A stretch of 5,586 nucleotides of DNA from Kiritimatiellia bacterium (GTDB taxonomy: Bacteria > Verrucomicrobiota > Kiritimatiellia > RFP12 > UBA1067). The DNA is taken from assembly GCA_017965685.1 (NCBI GenBank), contig JAGCPM010000092.1, positions 1 to 5,586 on the forward strand. Reading direction: 5' to 3'. The notes under the pieces were generated by a model. It saw only the letters and a program-made list of their open reading frames with translations. It was not told the DNA's origin and did no database searches. This document shows positions 3,537 through 5,586 of the stretch, piece by piece (the stretch's first letter is position 1; each line of letters opens with the position of its first letter). The position numbers were made by a program, and so were the translations under genes.

Positions 3537-5586
3537 ATGGCTATTGACTTCTCAAGAGTGAACATCTCGCTCGACCAGTTCCAGAAGATGGCGTCTGGCG
3601 ACTACAACGCCGGCGAAGTGGCGCTGAAGAGCGAGTCCAAACTCACCAAGATCAACAACCACGTCCACCGCCTGAGCGCGAACACGAAGGCGATTTCCCA
3701 CGAGGAGGTCCTGGCGATAAAGAACGCCTTCATGAAGGCGCTTTCCGCGAACGGCGTGGACATGGCCGAAATCAACAAGATCCGCAAGGAGCTGGGGCTG
3801 GCGCCCGACGAGACGGCGCCGAAGGCGCTTGCCTGGCGTTCGATCAAGCCGCTGTCGCGCCAGCAGATCCGCGACATCATCGACCGCAACGCGGGCGCCA
3901 TCAACGCCTCGCGCGCCGAGCGCGGGCAGAAGGCGTTCAAGACGTCGGCGCAGCTCTACGGGACCAACCAGACAACGCTGCACAACCTTGAGCAATACCG
4001 CCGCGCGGCGAGCGACTCCGTCCGCCGCACCATGACGGAGTCGGAGGAAATCGCGAATTTCCAGAAAATCATCGAGGGCGATGCGTCGGAGGTCGCCGGC
4101 GAGGACCGCCGCGAGACGCTGAAAACGATTCTCGCGCAGCGCGACGCGATCGTTGCGAAGGCGAAGGGCAACCCCAAGGCCGAGGGGAATTGCGTCCTGG
4201 AATACACGACCGAAACCGGGCAGAAGATCCTGTTCGCGAGTTCCAGGAGCGAGCGCGAGACCATCCGGATGCTCGACGAGGCGTATCTCCTCCTGGCCGG
4301 CGGCACGAATGTCAAAAAGCGCAACGCCGCGATTGCGTTCTGCCTGACCACCTCGGTCGGGAAACCGATTCCGTTCGAGTTCAAAGAGATGGTCGATTCC
4401 GTCCGGGCGGAGGCGACGGCGGTTTTCGGCGAGGGGGCGGTGGTGCAGGCGGACAAGCGCCTCCATCGCCTGACGAACTCCCACACCGTGTGCCAGGATG
4501 TGGCGAAGCTGACGGCGGAAGGAAAGGCCGTGACGGCCGACAACTTCCGCGAGGCCTACCGTGCGAACTGCTTCACGCAAAGCGCGGCGAACCTGGTCGA
4601 GAGGACCGTCGAAGGATTGCTGCGCGAAATGGGCCGGAAGACCTCCGACTGCGCGGACATAAGGGGGGAGTTGGAAAAAATCATGCCGGAGACGTTCCGC
4701 GCCCTCGCGGAGGCGAAGACGGCGGACGAGGCCAAGGCGATCCTCGACGGCGCGATGGGCACGATCCGCGAGACGACCGCCAAGGCGGCGGCGGCGATCG
4801 ATGCCAAAGCAAAGCTCGAAGACTTCATGAACGAGGCGTTCGCCAAGGAAATCGGGGTGAAGTGGAATCCGGCGAACGGGAAACTCGCTTCCTTCGAGTA
4901 CCTGGCAACCAAGGAGGGCGGTGCGCTCAAGACCGACATCGCCACGGGAAAGGTCAAGGCCGACACGCCCGAAGAAATCACGGCGGAGTTCAAGAAGCTG
5001 GCGCAAAAGACGGCGCAAGCGCACGCGGAATTCCTGCGCGGCGCCGACGCCCTCGGGCTCTCCGGCGACGCCGTGGACCGCGTCAAGCAACATTTGCTGT
5101 GCATCAACAGCTTCAAGCGCCTCGACCTGGCCAAGGCCAAGGCGCTTGCCGGGGAAATCGACGTCAAGCCGCTGGCGGACGCATTCGCCGCCAAGGCGCC
5201 GATGGCGAAGATTTTCGAGGAAATCGGCAAATTGCACGCAAGCGCGGAGTCGAAGATCCCGGCACTCTACGCGGGTGCCCGCGAAATCGGCGCGGACGAA
5301 ACGATCAGGGGCGTGCCGCTGCTGCTTTTCATGGCGATGGACAAGGCTCCGAATCTCGCGGTGAAACTGGAGAAGTTCCTTGCGGGCGACGACGTCCGGA
5401 ACGCGATCGGCCACGCGAACGAAGGGAAGCTCCCGGACGGCGTGACCCAGGTGAACGCGTACATGGGCCGGACGCCCCTCACCCCCGCCCAGCTCGCCGT
5501 CACCCTCGGCAAGCCGGACATGCAGCCGCTCTTCGCGCTGGCCCTCATGAAGGCGGCGGACGAAGCCGGCCTCGCGCACCTGCCGC
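3537..5586 (+). CDS. Second putative type III effector, at least 683 residues (right end cut off)
   Basis: The frame is open from the ATG at 3537 to the window edge, so the C-terminus is missing. AAAGG (3521-3525), 11 bases upstream, is a somewhat distant ribosome binding site. The N-terminus MAIDFSRVNISLDQFQKMA follows the same pattern as the starts at 91 and 1522. IRKELGL (82-88) and KPLSRQQIRDI (104-114) correspond to VRKAMEL and KPLSARRILAV in the preceding protein, with KPLS at the same residue number. FTQS (346-349) also recurs in the neighbour (234-237). Beyond about residue 115 the protein is Ala/Lys/Glu-rich, highly charged and predicted mostly helical, with possible coiled coils at about 370-440 and 480-570. 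No signal peptide or membrane span is seen. Codon third positions are very GC-rich, more so than in the 1522 gene. A shared module followed by a different body, next to T3SS chaperones, suggests a secreted effector. The activity is unknown. Confidence 0.85.
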   Translation, partial: MAIDFSRVNISLDQFQKMASGDYNAGEVALKSESKLTKINNHVHRLSANTKAISHEEVLAIKNAFMKALSANGVDMAEINKIRKELGLAPDETAPKALAWRSIKPLSRQQIRDIIDRNAGAINASRAERGQKAFKTSAQLYGTNQTTLHNLEQYRRAASDSVRRTMTESEEIANFQKIIEGDASEVAGEDRRETLKTILAQRDAIVAKAKGNPKAEGNCVLEYTTETGQKILFASSRSERETIRMLDEAYLLLAGGTNVKKRNAAIAFCLTTSVGKPIPFEFKEMVDSVRAEATAVFGEGAVVQADKRLHRLTNSHTVCQDVAKLTAEGKAVTADNFREAYRANCFTQSAANLVERTVEGLLREMGRKTSDCADIRGELEKIMPETFRALAEAKTADEAKAILDGAMGTIRETTAKAAAAIDAKAKLEDFMNEAFAKEIGVKWNPANGKLASFEYLATKEGGALKTDIATGKVKADTPEEITAEFKKLAQKTAQAHAEFLRGADALGLSGDAVDRVKQHLLCINSFKRLDLAKAKALAGEIDVKPLADAFAAKAPMAKIFEEIGKLHASAESKIPALYAGAREIGADETIRGVPLLLFMAMDKAPNLAVKLEKFLAGDDVRNAIGHANEGKLPDGVTQVNAYMGRTPLTPAQLAVTLGKPDMQPLFALALMKAADEAGLAHLP

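Noticed and set aside
3552..5579. 675-codon open frame on the minus strand
   Set aside because: It mirrors the 3537 gene. The plus frame is open throughout, has a ribosome binding site and shares motifs with its neighbour; the minus translation is Arg/Leu/Val/His-rich and low in complexity, typical of the antisense of GC-rich codons.

Overview
The window looks like part of a type III secretion (T3SS) effector/chaperone locus from a Gram-negative bacterium with GC-rich codon third positions. The main evidence is two consecutive small acidic proteins (465-908 and 956-1441) that read as CesT-family class I T3SS chaperones. They are followed by two large soluble proteins of unrecognised family (1522-3447, and 3537 to beyond the right edge) that are good candidates for the secreted substrates. 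No secretion-apparatus gene lies in the window. The host cannot be fixed from this sequence. A PVC-group bacterium (Lentisphaerota, Kiritimatiellota or Verrucomicrobiota) is my best guess from general resemblance, held with low confidence.

Layout, all on the + strand: the last 17 codons of an upstream gene (ends at 55); a 110-residue basic protein (91-423) with a 31-bp perfect palindrome inside its coding sequence; chaperone 1 (465-908); chaperone 2 (956-1441); a 641-residue putative effector (1522-3447); and the first 683 residues of a second putative effector (3537-5586, open at the edge). Gaps are 35-89 bases, no factor-independent terminator is evident, and no gene-free stretch exceeds 100 bases, so this is probably one transcription unit or a set of closely packed units.

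Two layers of hidden structure tie the genes together. First, the small protein and both large proteins share a related N-terminus (Met, small residue, hydrophobic, acidic, then a Phe-rich amphipathic stretch ending in Ala). The two large ones also share a second motif block ending in KPLS at residues 104-107 of each, suggesting a common export or chaperone-binding module in front of different downstream regions. Second, a bipartite sequence TRACC-N15-TGYA, extended in three copies to GTGTRACC-N15-TGYAWACA (one copy with G in place of W), occurs four times. Each copy sits at the 3' end of one gene and upstream of the next, and its first block supplies an in-frame stop codon of the preceding gene. 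It could be a regulator or promoter site for the locus, or a cassette-boundary sequence left by duplication.

Working model (inference): the two chaperones hold the neighbouring effectors in a secretion-competent state and bring them to the T3SS, and the repeated intergenic element co-regulates or demarcates the chaperone and effector cassettes.
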